DNA from: Azospirillum sp. | GTDB taxonomy: Bacteria > Pseudomonadota > Alphaproteobacteria > Azospirillales > Azospirillaceae | Assembly (NCBI GenBank): GCA_027486405.1 | Contig: JAIXPD010000023.1 | Coordinates: 1-64,000 of the forward strand | Direction of reading: 5' to 3' | DNA length: 64,000 nucleotides | Shown: piece by piece, positions 1 to 8,156 of the stretch | Numbering within the stretch: the stretch's first letter is position 1 | How the letters are laid out: each line of letters opens with the position of its first letter | Made by a program: the position numbers and the translations under genes | The notes under the pieces: generated by a model | What the model saw: only the letters and a program-made list of their open reading frames with translations | Databases searched by the model: none | What the model was told of the DNA's origin: nothing

Positions 1-40
<40 letters not shown>

Positions 41-73
41 GCCGGGGTGGTCTGCGTCGGTTTCATCGGAGGA

Positions 74-148
<75 letters not shown>

Positions 149-288
149 CCCGAAAACCGATACCCAACCAGACGCCTGTTCGGCAGGACCGAACCGACAC
201 ACTCGCGAGGGGCGTCCAGGCTGTCCGCCCCCTGAAGTGGCGCGGGTTATGCCACAGGCACCGGGGGTGTGCAAGCGCGGAAAACACG

Positions 289-310
289 GGGCGGAAAACT
301 TTTTCCGCCT
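289..310 (-). terminator. possible terminator of the polysaccharide operon
   Basis: A GC-rich inverted repeat (GGCGGAAAA at 290-298 and TTTTCCGCC at 301-309) lies about 30 bp past the stop codon of the capD-like gene, in its direction of transcription. A short T-rich stretch follows on the minus strand. The loop is tight and the T run is weak, so this is only a candidate. Confidence 0.35.
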
Positions 311-338
311 CCTCCGCCCCGTCCTTCAGCCCCGCCCT

Positions 339-2312
339 TCAGCCCTCCCGCGCGGCGGTCGCGGCGGTGTTGAGCGGGGCGGCCATCGCCTCGGCGGGCG
401 GCAGCACCGCTTCGGCGCGGAAATCGGGCACGGTGTTGGTCAAAATCGCCAGAACCCGCGAATCGTCCCCCGCCCGCGCCGCCGTTTCCAGCTCGCCCAG
501 CGCCCGGTTCACCAGGGCGTAATCGATCAGCCGGGGGGAGGCGAGGAACACGCCGTCGGCCGCCGTGTGGGTCGGAGCCTCGTTCGCGGTCAGGATTTCC
601 TCAAACAGCTTTTCGCCGGGGCGCAGGCCGGTGAAGGTGATCTGGATGTCGATGCCGGGGCGATAGCCCGCCAGGCGGATCATCTGCCGGGCCAGATCGG
701 CGATCTTCACCGGCTCGCCCATGTCCAGCACCAGCACCTTGCCGCGATCCTCCGCCCGCGTCACCCCGTGGGCCGACGCCTGGAGCACCAGCTCCACCGC
801 CTCGCGCACCGTCATGAAGTAGCGGCGCATGTCAGGATGGGTGACGGTCAGCGGCCCGCCCCGGGCCAGTTGCCGGGTGAAGAGCGGAACGACCGACCCC
901 GACGATCCCAGCACGTTGCCGAACCGTACGGTCATGTAACGGGTGGCGGTGTCGGCCCCGTCGCGCGGCGGCAGCACGTCCAACGCCTGGCAATAGGTTT
1001 CGGCCAGCCGCTTGGCCGCGCCCATGATGCTGGTCGGGCGAATCGCCTTGTCGGTCGAAATCAGCACCATGGCCAGACAGCCCGCCGCCCGCGCGGCGTC
1101 GGCGACGTTGCGGGTGCCGATGACGTTGGTCAGCACGCCCTCGCACGGGTTGGCCTCCACCAACGGCACATGCTTCAGCGCAGCGGCGTGGAAGACCAGG
1201 GCCGGTTTGACCTCGTCAAAGAAGCGGAACACCCGGTCGCGGTCGCGCACGTCGGCGATCACCGCGCGGGTGTCGAGCGCGGGGAAGCGTTCCCGCACCT
1301 CCATCTCGATGCTGTAGAGGTTGAACTCCCCGGAATCGACCAGGGTCAGGCTGGACGGCGACAGGGCGGCGATCTGGCGCACCAGCTCGCTGCCGATGGT
1401 CCCGCCCGCCCCCGTCACCACCACCCGCCGCCCGGCGATCAGCCCGGCGATGGCGGTGCGGTCCAGCACGGCTTGCGGGCGGCCCAACAGATCCTCCAGC
1501 GCGATGGGGCGGACCTCGATCCCCTTGCCCTCGCCCAGCGCCGATTTGAACTCGGTCAGGCTGGGCAGGCGCGACAGGATCAGGCCCAGCGCTTCGGCCT
1601 GATCCAGCAAGGCGCGCAGGGTGGCCCCGTCGATCTCGTTCGATCCCTTGGCGACGATCAGGCGTTGCGGGCGGTCGCCCTTGCGCTCCAGCGCCGCGAC
1701 CACGCTGTCCAGATCGTCGGGACCGCCCAGCACCGCCACCCCACGCACGGCGTGGCCGACGCGGCGGCCCTTGTCGTCCAGAATGCCGACGACGCGGTAG
1801 GCGGCCTGCCCCGATTGGTCGAGCGAGCGGATGAACAGCTCCGCCGCGTCGCCCACCCCCAGCAGCAGCACGGGGATGCGCGGCACGCCGCCCCCGCCCT
1901 CGCCCAGGGTCAGGCGGCGGTCCTTGAACAGGCGATAGGCGAAGCGCGGCCCGCCCAACAGGACGATCTGCACCAGCCACAGGATCAACGGCAGCGAACG
2001 CGGCAGCGATTCCAGCCGGTTCAGCAGGAACATCGCCAGGACGAAGCACAGCACCGCCACCGTGACGGCGCGGATGACCTGCACCAGATCGGGAACCGAG
2101 GCATAGCGCCAGATGCCGCGATACAGCCCGAACAGGATGAAGACGATGGCCGAGATACCGACCATCATCGGCAGGGCCGCCGTCAGCGGATCGGCGTAAA
2201 AGCCAAAGGCGGTGGAGCCAACCCGCAGATACAGCGCCGCGACCACGGCGACGCCGGTCATGACCAGATCGTGGAGATAGACGATAAACGCCCGTGCGGA
2301 CGGGATGCGCAT
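339..2312 (-). CDS. CapD/WbpM-type nucleotide-sugar 4,6-dehydratase
   Basis: This is an inner-membrane nucleotide-sugar 4,6-dehydratase of the WbpM/CapD family, which typically turns UDP-GlcNAc into a 4-keto-6-deoxy sugar. The protein has 657 residues. Four hydrophobic segments lie within residues 10-120, then a first Rossmann-like domain (about 145-260), then the SDR catalytic domain with GAGGTIG at 301-307. The sequence STDKAIRP at 419-426 with M430 and K434 matches the Ser-Met-Lys triad of the large WbpM-type enzymes, where Met replaces the usual Tyr. It is the last gene of the minus-strand operon. I chose ATG at 2312; ATG at 2360 is an alternative that adds 16 residues. The substrate is inferred from the neighbours: a 4-reductase and a WecA-like transferase next door suggest UDP-QuiNAc synthesis. 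Confidence 0.85.
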   Translation of the reverse strand: MRIPSARAFIVYLHDLVMTGVAVVAALYLRVGSTAFGFYADPLTAALPMMVGISAIVFILFGLYRGIWRYASVPDLVQVIRAVTVAVLCFVLAMFLLNRLESLPRSLPLILWLVQIVLLGGPRFAYRLFKDRRLTLGEGGGGVPRIPVLLLGVGDAAELFIRSLDQSGQAAYRVVGILDDKGRRVGHAVRGVAVLGGPDDLDSVVAALERKGDRPQRLIVAKGSNEIDGATLRALLDQAEALGLILSRLPSLTEFKSALGEGKGIEVRPIALEDLLGRPQAVLDRTAIAGLIAGRRVVVTGAGGTIGSELVRQIAALSPSSLTLVDSGEFNLYSIEMEVRERFPALDTRAVIADVRDRDRVFRFFDEVKPALVFHAAALKHVPLVEANPCEGVLTNVIGTRNVADAARAAGCLAMVLISTDKAIRPTSIMGAAKRLAETYCQALDVLPPRDGADTATRYMTVRFGNVLGSSGSVVPLFTRQLARGGPLTVTHPDMRRYFMTVREAVELVLQASAHGVTRAEDRGKVLVLDMGEPVKIADLARQMIRLAGYRPGIDIQITFTGLRPGEKLFEEILTANEAPTHTAADGVFLASPRLIDYALVNRALGELETAARAGDDSRVLAILTNTVPDFRAEAVLPPAEAMAAPLNTAATAAREG

Positions 2313-2394
2313 GCCGCTTGCCTTGTGTCGTTCAGCCGTCGTCCGGTCGCCCCCCGACATCAGGACAAGCCTGGAGTTCAGGGCGGCTCCGAAC

Positions 2395-3363
2395 TCAGCC
2401 GCGAAATTCTTTGCCGCGTGAAGCTTTGAACCATTCCGCCGTGTGACGCAACCCGGTCGCAAAATCCTGCGGCGGCCGCCAATCCAGCGCGTCGCGGATC
2501 GCCCGGTCATCGACCGTCAGCGATCCGGCGATGCGGTCGAACACCGCCTGTTTGCCGGTGATGCGCGCGCCCAGCGCCAGCAGCCCGACCGGCAGCGGGA
2601 TCAGGCGGGCGGGTTTGCCCAGCGCGTCGCCGATGGCGCGCACCAGCTCGCTGGTGGACAGCGGCGCGCCGTCCTGCACCAGGAACCGCCCGCCGGGGGC
2701 GTTGGGGTGGGTCAGCGCCGTCGCGATGGCGTCGGCCAGATTGCCCACCGCGATCAGGCTGCGCCGGTTGTCCAACCCGCCCAGCGGCAGCGGCAGGCCG
2801 GTCGCCACCAGCCGCAGCAGGCTGCGGAAATTCCCACCCACGCCGGGGCCATAGACCAGCGGCGGGCGCAGCACCACCGTTTCCAGCCCCGTCCGTTCGG
2901 CAACCGCGCCCAGGGCCTGTTCGGCCTCCAGCTTCGACAGGCCATAGGGGGAATGCGGGTCGGGCCGGGTGGCGGCGTCAAGCGGGGCGTCCTGGCTTTC
3001 GTCCACCAGCGCCTTGACGCTGCTGAGCGACACCACGCGCCGCACGCCCTGCGCCGCCGCGCTCTCCGCCAGCCGCCGGGTGCCGTCGCGGTTGACCAGC
3101 CGGAAGGCGGCGAGCGGGTCCGCCGCCCGGTCCTTCATCACATGGACGCGGGCGGCCAGATGGGCCACCGCGTCGATCCCGGCCAGCGCGCGCGTCCAAT
3201 CGGTGTCAGGGCCGATGTCGCCGACGGCCACCACCTCCGCCGCACCCGGCACGGCGGTGCCGTCCCGGCGCACGGCGGCGCGCACCCAATGCCCGCGCGC
3301 GGCCAGCAGCGGGACCAGCGCCCGCCCGACGAAACCGTTCGCCCCCGTCACCAGCACGCGCAT
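2395..3363 (-). CDS. NAD-dependent epimerase/reductase, WbpV/WreQ-like
   Basis: This is a 322-residue short-chain dehydrogenase of the extended type. It has the NAD(P)-binding motif GANGFVG at residues 7-13, the catalytic serine region SLSSVK (112-117) and the YxxxK pair Y140/K144 in PYGLSK. Proteins of this subtype sit beside WbpL/WecA-like transferases. In Pseudomonas O6 and Rhizobium etli they reduce the 4-keto group of UDP-4-keto-6-deoxy-GlcNAc to give UDP-QuiNAc. Here it lies exactly between such a transferase and the CapD-like dehydratase, which supports that role by context. Its ATG overlaps the stop of the upstream gene (TGATG), so the two are translationally coupled. A general UDP-glucose 4-epimerase-like role cannot be excluded. 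Confidence 0.8.
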   Translation of the reverse strand: MRVLVTGANGFVGRALVPLLAARGHWVRAAVRRDGTAVPGAAEVVAVGDIGPDTDWTRALAGIDAVAHLAARVHVMKDRAADPLAAFRLVNRDGTRRLAESAAAQGVRRVVSLSSVKALVDESQDAPLDAATRPDPHSPYGLSKLEAEQALGAVAERTGLETVVLRPPLVYGPGVGGNFRSLLRLVATGLPLPLGGLDNRRSLIAVGNLADAIATALTHPNAPGGRFLVQDGAPLSTSELVRAIGDALGKPARLIPLPVGLLALGARITGKQAVFDRIAGSLTVDDRAIRDALDWRPPQDFATGLRHTAEWFKASRGKEFRG

Positions 3364-4415
3364 CAGGCGATCCCCCGCACCGGGCGCGCCAGCGTCGCCA
3401 GCAGCAGCGCCACCGCGCCCGCCCCCGGCAGCAGCAGCGACCAGCCCATCGGCAGCCACAGCGACAGCGCCGCCAGCGCCACCAGCGCCGCGTTCAACGC
3501 CAGCACCAGCCGCACGACCTGCGCGTGGTTGCGCCCGCGCTGGGTGGCCTTCTGGTAAAAATGCTCGCGGTGGGCCTGCCAGATCTTCTTCCCCTCGGCC
3601 AGACGGCGCAGCAGGGTCAGGGTGGCGTCGGCCAGGAAATAGGCCGGGATCAGCAGCGCGGCGGCCCAGTGCCCGGACGCCGCCAGCGACAGCAGCAGCC
3701 AGCCCAACGCGTAGCCCAACGGCACGCTGCCGACATCGCCCATGAACAGGCGGGCCGGGTGCCAGTTCCACACCAGAAAGCCCAGGGCACCGCCCGCCGC
3801 AACCAGCCCATACAGGCCAAAGGCCGGATCCAGCCCGGCCAGCGCGCCGATCAGGGCGACCGCGCCGCCGATGGTCGCCGCTTCCGACCCGGCCAGCCCG
3901 TCGATCCCGTCCATGAAGTTGAACAGGTTGACGAACCACAGCCAGCCGATCGCCGCGACCAGACGGTCCGCCCACAGCGGCAGCAGCCCTTGGAACACCA
4001 GCCCGTCGGCGGGCAGCGCCGCCACCCCCACCGCCACCACGGCGATCTGCGACAGGAAACGCGGGGCGGGCGGCAGAGTGCGGCGGTCGTCGATCCACGA
4101 CACCGCCATCAGCACCACCACCCCGGCCAGGATCATCCAGGCCCCGGAACCAACGCCGAAGCCAACGCCAAAGCCCACGTCGGCAGCACCAGCGCCCGGC
4201 CCCAGCAGCGCCACCAGCGCCCAGCCCGGCAGCAGGGTCAGCATGATGCCCCAACCGCCGCCGCGCGGCGTCGGCACGGAGTGGCTCGACCGTTCGTTCG
4301 GGTGGTCCAGGATCGCCTTGCGCCGCAGCCACGCCCCGATCCAGCCGGTCAACCCGGCGGCAACAACGGTGGCGGTGGCGAGAACGGCCAGACAGGACAG
4401 AAGCGACGGCGTCAC
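3363..4415 (-). CDS. WecA/WbpL-like polyprenyl-phosphate sugar-1-phosphate transferase
   Basis: This is a multi-pass membrane enzyme of the MraY/WecA family. It would transfer a HexNAc-1-phosphate (here probably QuiNAc-1-P) to undecaprenyl phosphate and so start O-antigen or capsule repeat units. The 350 residues contain many hydrophobic helices. Family motifs are visible: the cytoplasmic DHPNERSSH...PRGGG at 37-54, WIDD at 107-110, NFMDGIDG at 166-173 and FMGDVGS at 224-230. The start is GTG at 4415, which overlaps the upstream stop (GTGA). A short Gly/Val repeat (GFGVGFGVGSG, about 81-91) sits in a variable loop. The sugar specificity is inferred only from the adjoining 4-reductase and 4,6-dehydratase genes. 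Confidence 0.85.
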   Translation of the reverse strand: MTPSLLSCLAVLATATVVAAGLTGWIGAWLRRKAILDHPNERSSHSVPTPRGGGWGIMLTLLPGWALVALLGPGAGAADVGFGVGFGVGSGAWMILAGVVVLMAVSWIDDRRTLPPAPRFLSQIAVVAVGVAALPADGLVFQGLLPLWADRLVAAIGWLWFVNLFNFMDGIDGLAGSEAATIGGAVALIGALAGLDPAFGLYGLVAAGGALGFLVWNWHPARLFMGDVGSVPLGYALGWLLLSLAASGHWAAALLIPAYFLADATLTLLRRLAEGKKIWQAHREHFYQKATQRGRNHAQVVRLVLALNAALVALAALSLWLPMGWSLLLPGAGAVALLLATLARPVRGIA

Positions 4416-5596
4416 GGCGTGACCTCGCGGGCTGAAGCGGTGGGAGAGCAGCGGGCGATCAGGGCGCGGTAATGGCCGACCACCTGCGCGCCCACCCGGT
4501 CGGAGGCCAGATCGGACAGCACCATGGCGCGGCTGCGCGCGCCGCAGCGCTGGCGGAATGCGGCGTCGGTGGCGATGCGCTCCAACGCGGCGGCCAGCGC
4601 GGCGGGATCGTCGGGCGGGACCAACAGGCCGTTGTCGCCATCAACCACGATTTCGCGGCAGCCCGGCACGTCGGTGGCGATCAGTGGACGGCCACAGGCC
4701 GCCGCCTCCATCAGGCTGACCGGCAGCCCTTCCCGGCGGGAGGCGAGCACCGCCGCGTGGCAGCGCGCCCACACCGTCCGCACGTCGGCCACCTGCCCCA
4801 GCCACTCCACCATCGGCAGATCGGCCCAGCGCCGCAATTGCTCGTCCGACAGGTTGGATTGGTTGCCGGGGTCGGGCGCGCCCGCCATCAGCAGCCGCAG
4901 CGGCACGCCGCGCGCGACGACGCGCTGGTGCGCCTCAATCAGCGTCGCCACGCCCTTGTTGACCGTCATCCGCCCGGCATAGGCCACCGTCACCGGCCCG
5001 TCGGCGGGTTCGGGCAGCGGGGCGTAACGCGCCACATCCACCCCCGACCCGCGCACCACCACCACCCCGTCCGCCGGGGCCAGACCGCTGTCGATCAGGA
5101 ACCGGCGGTCGTCGCCGTTCTCCACCGTCAACAGCGCGTTGTCCCGCCGGGTGATCAGGCGCAGCGCCAGCCCGACCAGCGTCCGCAACAGCTTGCGGTC
5201 GTCGCCGATGAACAGGTCGCCCAAGCCGGTCAGGGTGTTGAGCACGCAAGGAACCCCGGCCAGCCGCGCGGCCAGCCCACCGAACACCACCGGTTTCAGG
5301 GCAACGTGGTGGACCAGATCGGGGCGCACCCGCCGGTACAGCCGGACCAGCGCGGCGATGGCGGCGACGGCGGCGACGGGGTTGGCGCTGCGACGGTCCC
5401 AGCCCAGCGGCAGCAGGTCGAACCCCTCGCCCCGGATCAGGTCGCCGTGGCGATCCACCCGCGTGGCGACGCTGACGGCGAAACCGGCGTCGCGGGCGGC
5501 CCGCGCCATCGGCAGGCGGTGCGCCCAGAAAAACCAGTCCTCTGTCACCAGGAACAGGATGCGGCGGCGGGGGGCGGCGGGGGGTGTCTCGGGCAT
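4412..5596 (-). CDS. glycosyltransferase, GT4-type (GT-B fold)
   Basis: The 394-residue protein has the two-domain layout of GT-B glycosyltransferases: an N-terminal acceptor domain (RRRILFLVTEDWFF near the start, VRPDLVHHVALKPVVFGGLAA near 110) and a C-terminal nucleotide-sugar domain. The latter has VTVAYAGRMTVNKG, and a SRREGLPVSLMEAAACGRPLIA stretch that is the usual E-x7-E type donor-binding region. It would add a sugar to the lipid-linked repeat unit at the cytoplasmic face of the inner membrane. It overlaps the next gene by 4 bp and follows the epimerase gene after 17 bp, so it belongs to the same operon. Donor and acceptor cannot be read from the sequence. Confidence 0.8.
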   Translation of the reverse strand: MPETPPAAPRRRILFLVTEDWFFWAHRLPMARAARDAGFAVSVATRVDRHGDLIRGEGFDLLPLGWDRRSANPVAAVAAIAALVRLYRRVRPDLVHHVALKPVVFGGLAARLAGVPCVLNTLTGLGDLFIGDDRKLLRTLVGLALRLITRRDNALLTVENGDDRRFLIDSGLAPADGVVVVRGSGVDVARYAPLPEPADGPVTVAYAGRMTVNKGVATLIEAHQRVVARGVPLRLLMAGAPDPGNQSNLSDEQLRRWADLPMVEWLGQVADVRTVWARCHAAVLASRREGLPVSLMEAAACGRPLIATDVPGCREIVVDGDNGLLVPPDDPAALAAALERIATDAAFRQRCGARSRAMVLSDLASDRVGAQVVGHYRALIARCSPTASAREVTP

Positions 5597-5613
5597 GTCA
5601 GGCGGTCTTCATG

Positions 5614-6600
5614 TCAGGCGATCTTGTGGTAATCCCGGTACCAGGACACGAAGCGCGGCAAGCCGACCTCGATCGGCGTGGTGGGGGCAAAGCCCAGGTC
5701 GCGGCGGCTGGCCTCGATGTCGGCGGCGGTTTCAACGACGTCGCCGGGCTGGAGTGGCTCCAGGCTGCGCACCGCCTTGCGGCCCAGCGCGTCTTCCAGC
5801 GCGTCGATGAAGCGGGTCAGCTCTTCCGACCGGTTGTTGCCCAGATTGTAGACGCGGTGCGGCGCGCCGGTCTCCGGATCCTTCGGGGCGGGGCGGTCCA
5901 GTGCGGCCAGCACCCCGGCGGTGATGTCGTCGATGTAGGTGAAATCGCGCTTCATCCGCCCGCCGTTGAAGACGCGGATCGGCCGCCCGGCCAAAATCGC
6001 CTCGGTGAACTGGAAGGTCGCCATGTCCGGACGGCCCCAGGGGCCGTAGACGGTGAAGAAGCGCAGGCCGGTGGCCGGAATCCCATAAATGTGGCTGTAG
6101 GAGAACGCCATCATCTCCCCCGCCTTTTTCGTGGCGGCGTAGATCGACACCGGGCTGTCCACCCGGTCCTCCACCGAAAAGGGCGTCTTGCGGTTGGCCC
6201 CATAGACGGAGGAGGAGGAGGCGTAGACGAAATGCGCCAGATTCGGCATCCGCCGCGCCGCCTCCAACAAGGCCACCTGCCCGGTGACGTTGGCCTCGAC
6301 ATAGGCGTAGGGGTTTTCCAGCGAGTAACGCACCCCCGCCTGCGCGGCGAGATGGACCACGCCGGTGACGCCGCGCAGCTCCGCCGCCAGCCCCTCGACC
6401 GCCGCGCGGTCGCTGATGTCGGCGCGCACAAAGCGGAAGCCGGGCCGGTCGGCCAGACGGGCCAACCGCGCCTCCTTCAGCGACACCGCGTAATAGTCGT
6501 TCAGGTTGTCGATGCCGATCACCGCCTGCCCACGGTCCAGCAGCGCCGCCGCAACGTGGAAACCGATGAACCCGGCAACGCCGGTGACGAGGATGGTCAT
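5614..6600 (-). CDS. UDP-glucuronate 4-epimerase-like NAD-dependent epimerase
   Basis: This is a 328-residue extended SDR enzyme. The NAD motif GVAGFIG is at residues 7-13, the DNLNDYY stretch at 31-37 is typical of UDP-GlcA/UDP-Glc 4-epimerases, the serine cluster ASSSSVYG is at 127-134, and the catalytic Y154/K158 lie in SIYAATKK. RFFTVYGPWGRPDMA and MKRDFTYIDDI further on are hallmarks of the UDP-glucuronate 4-epimerase group (LspL, WbnF), which makes UDP-galacturonate. It is the first gene of the five-gene polysaccharide operon. I took ATG at 6600; a TTG at 6606 is in frame but less likely. Galacturonate would be a component of LPS core, O-antigen or capsule. Confidence 0.85.
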   Translation of the reverse strand: MTILVTGVAGFIGFHVAAALLDRGQAVIGIDNLNDYYAVSLKEARLARLADRPGFRFVRADISDRAAVEGLAAELRGVTGVVHLAAQAGVRYSLENPYAYVEANVTGQVALLEAARRMPNLAHFVYASSSSVYGANRKTPFSVEDRVDSPVSIYAATKKAGEMMAFSYSHIYGIPATGLRFFTVYGPWGRPDMATFQFTEAILAGRPIRVFNGGRMKRDFTYIDDITAGVLAALDRPAPKDPETGAPHRVYNLGNNRSEELTRFIDALEDALGRKAVRSLEPLQPGDVVETAADIEASRRDLGFAPTTPIEVGLPRFVSWYRDYHKIA

Positions 6601-6643
6601 GGTCAATGGCCTTCAGCGGCAACGGAACGGGGGGCAACGGAAC

Positions 6644-6697
6644 GGGGGGCGGAAAACGGGAGCGGGGAACGGGGGGCGGAAAACGGGAGCGGGGAAC
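6644..6697. repeat. two perfect tandem 27-bp units, GC-rich
   Basis: Two exact 27-bp copies lie head to tail (6644-6670 and 6671-6697), each of the form GGGGGGCGGAAAACGGGAGC plus GGGGAAC. Shorter degenerate GGAACGGGGGGC units precede them from 6624. They lie just upstream of the polysaccharide operon start, within its promoter-side DNA. A slippage-prone tract is likely; no coding function is apparent. Confidence 0.8.
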
Positions 6698-6787
6698 GGT
6701 GGGGGATGAACCAAAACCACCCCGCCCGCGCGTTTATGCCCGACCGACCGGCGGCGCGCCAGCCCGCAAAGCGTGTGTGCGTGACGT

Positions 6788-7000
6788 CAGACCATTCGCT
6801 TGCCCCATTGGCCCGTAAGACCGGAACAAGGATCGCCACGGATTTCACGGATTTTTCCACGGATTTCGCGGAGCGTGCCTCGGATCCATTCCCATGATGA
6901 AGCTTATGGTGGGACCTGCAAAACGCTTGAGGCCGGAAATCCGTGCAATCCGTGTTCAGTCTTGCCTCGGCGATGATGATCGCACCTTCAAGCGACGGAT
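6788..7000. mobile_element. degenerate MITE-like element, type B (copy 1)
   Basis: This stretch resembles the intact 217-bp element at 55882-56098. Both have a left end followed by CCGGAACAAG, then CCACGGATTT...CACGGA, and a right half with AAATCCGTG, TTCTTGCC or TCTTGCC, CGATGATGATC and TTCAAGCGA. The left end (CAGACCATTCGCTTG) and the extreme right end have diverged. A second element (7001-7174) has inserted at its right end. No open reading frame of interest is present. Confidence 0.65.
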
Positions 7001-7174
7001 CAGGGCAATCACTTGAAGGTATATAAACCTATACAGAGAATTTACCGTCATCCCCGCGAAGGCGGGGATCCAGACTTTCCCGTCAGAACCACTCTGCGAA
7101 CTCTGGATCCCCGCCTTCGCAGGTATGACGAATGTCCTAATAAAGGAATTTCAAGCCTTCACCCGATTGCCCTG
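7001..7174 (-). mobile_element. MITE-like element, type C (copy 1), 174 bp with 10-bp target duplication
   Basis: The element begins CAGGGCAATCACTTGAAGG and ends CCTTCACCCGATTGCCCTG, which are imperfect terminal inverted repeats. It is flanked by an exact 10-bp direct repeat, AGCGACGGAT (6991-7000 and 7175-7184). Inside are two facing copies of a GC palindrome (CCCCGCGAAGGCGGGGAT). It has the same length as the copy at 21637-21810 but the opposite orientation. It is too short to encode a transposase, so it would need one supplied in trans. Confidence 0.85.
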
Positions 7175-7193
7175 AGCGACGGATCCGCGTGGC

Positions 7194-7222
7194 TTGACAG
7201 CCGTGCGCTCCGCCCTTCTACT
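7194..7222 (+). promoter_or_regulatory. possible sigma-70-type promoter
   Basis: A perfect TTGACA (7194-7199) is followed after 17 bp by TCTACT (7217-7222; 4 of 6 match TATAAT). It lies 42 bp upstream of the ATG at 7265 and just outside the right target duplication of the MITE-like element, so it could drive the small gene cluster that follows. Confidence 0.4.
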
Positions 7223-7264
7223 GCGCCGACTGACGATTCCTTGCGAGACGAACGGTCCACCGCC

Positions 7265-7600
7265 ATGCCCCCGAAGAAGAACCCGCTAAACCTCAACCCG
7301 CTGCAACTCCGCACGCTGACGCTGTTGCAGGAGATCGCCCGCCTGGAAAACACCCCGGCGGAGGATGAGGGCGCGTTCGTCATCACCCAACTGCCGCACG
7401 CGCACGGCAACCACTTCCACCTCGGCCACGCCGTGGTGTCGGCCAAGGACGCCACCGGCCTGCAAAACGACGCGGTGTGGACGATCCTGGAGCGCAAGGG
7501 CGTGCTGACGCGCGAACCGGGCCGCGCCGTGCTGACCGCCGTCGGCGTGGCCTATGACACCGGCCTGCGCGACGTCATCCTGCACCATTCGGATCACTGA
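7265..7600 (+). CDS. conserved hypothetical protein, 111 aa
   Basis: I do not recognise a named family. The 111-residue product is soluble, with no signal peptide or membrane segment. It starts with a Lys/Pro/Asn-rich tip and a helical stretch (LQLRTLTLLQEIARLE). A His-rich segment follows (PHAHGNHFHLGHAV, about 48-61), which could bind a metal. The C-terminal half (DAVWTILERKGVLTREPGRAVLTAVGVAYD) looks like a winged-helix-type fold. ATG at 7265 is preferred over an upstream in-frame extension that would run through the mobile element. It is followed after 21 bp by another small gene, then by a cupin gene. Confidence 0.65.
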   Translation: MPPKKNPLNLNPLQLRTLTLLQEIARLENTPAEDEGAFVITQLPHAHGNHFHLGHAVVSAKDATGLQNDAVWTILERKGVLTREPGRAVLTAVGVAYDTGLRDVILHHSDH

Positions 7601-7621
7601 TCCCCGCAACCGGATCGCCCG

Positions 7622-7798
7622 ATGACCGACGACGCGCCGCCCACCGCTTCAGCGGCCAAGCCCAAGCAAGCCATCACCCGGCCCAACACCCGCGAAGACC
7701 GCTTGGCCGCGCGTCTGCGCGAGAATCTGCGCAAGCGCAAGGATCAGGCCCGCCAGCGCGCCCAGGGCGACGCGCCGGACGGGTCGGACGACACCTGA
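7622..7798 (+). CDS. small basic protein, 58 aa, unknown function
   Basis: This short reading frame runs from ATG to TGA between two same-strand genes, with 21 bp on each side, so it fits an operon. The product is rich in Arg, Lys and Ala. A central helical stretch (REDRLAARLRENLRKRKDQA, about 24-43) is strongly amphipathic and basic, and an acidic tail (DGSDDT) follows. No signal peptide or membrane segment is visible. The composition suggests a nucleic-acid- or protein-binding helix, but that is speculation. Confidence 0.5.
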   Translation: MTDDAPPTASAAKPKQAITRPNTREDRLAARLRENLRKRKDQARQRAQGDAPDGSDDT

Positions 7799-7819
7799 CG
7801 GCCCACATAGGAACTGGTC

Positions 7820-8134
7820 ATGAGCGCCCCGCACCCGACGGTCATCAACCTGCCCATCGACGCCGCCGCCCTGCCCGAAGCGTGGCGGTCGCGCGTCGTT
7901 GGCCGGGTCGGCCCCTGCGCGATCAAGATCATCCGCATGGACGAGGCCGGGATTGATTGGGAAGACCACCCGGATTACGAGGAAGCGTTCTACATCATCG
8001 ATGGCCGGATGAATCTGGAGATTCCGGACGAACGCATCGTCCTCGGCCCCGGCGACCTCTACGTCGTGCCCGCCGGGGTCCCGCACCGCGTGTTGCCCGG
8101 CAGCCACGGGCTGTTGCTGCTGATCGACCGCTGA
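7820..8134 (+). CDS. single-domain cupin protein
   Basis: The 104-residue product is a small cupin (double-stranded beta-helix). The segment WEDHPDYEEAFYIIDGRMNLEIPDERIVLGPGDLYVVPAGVPHRV contains the two conserved cupin motifs, with His, Glu and a second His available for metal binding. Cupins of this size bind a metal and a small molecule or act as simple enzymes; the ligand cannot be told here. It is the third gene of a small plus-strand group and meets the GNAT gene tail to tail. Confidence 0.8.
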   Translation: MSAPHPTVINLPIDAAALPEAWRSRVVGRVGPCAIKIIRMDEAGIDWEDHPDYEEAFYIIDGRMNLEIPDERIVLGPGDLYVVPAGVPHRVLPGSHGLLLLIDR

Positions 8135-8156
8135 AACGGCGACGGGCCGTGAAGGC

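Noticed and set aside
237..2429. A 730-codon plus-strand frame opposite the CapD-like gene
   Set aside because: Shadow of a gene with a complete catalytic domain; no ribosome site and no recognisable motif.
2395..4332. A 645-codon minus-strand frame that seems to fuse an unknown N-terminal half to the epimerase
   Set aside because: The N-terminal half is the wrong frame of the WecA-like gene. The epimerase has its own ATG at 3363, starting directly with the Rossmann motif.
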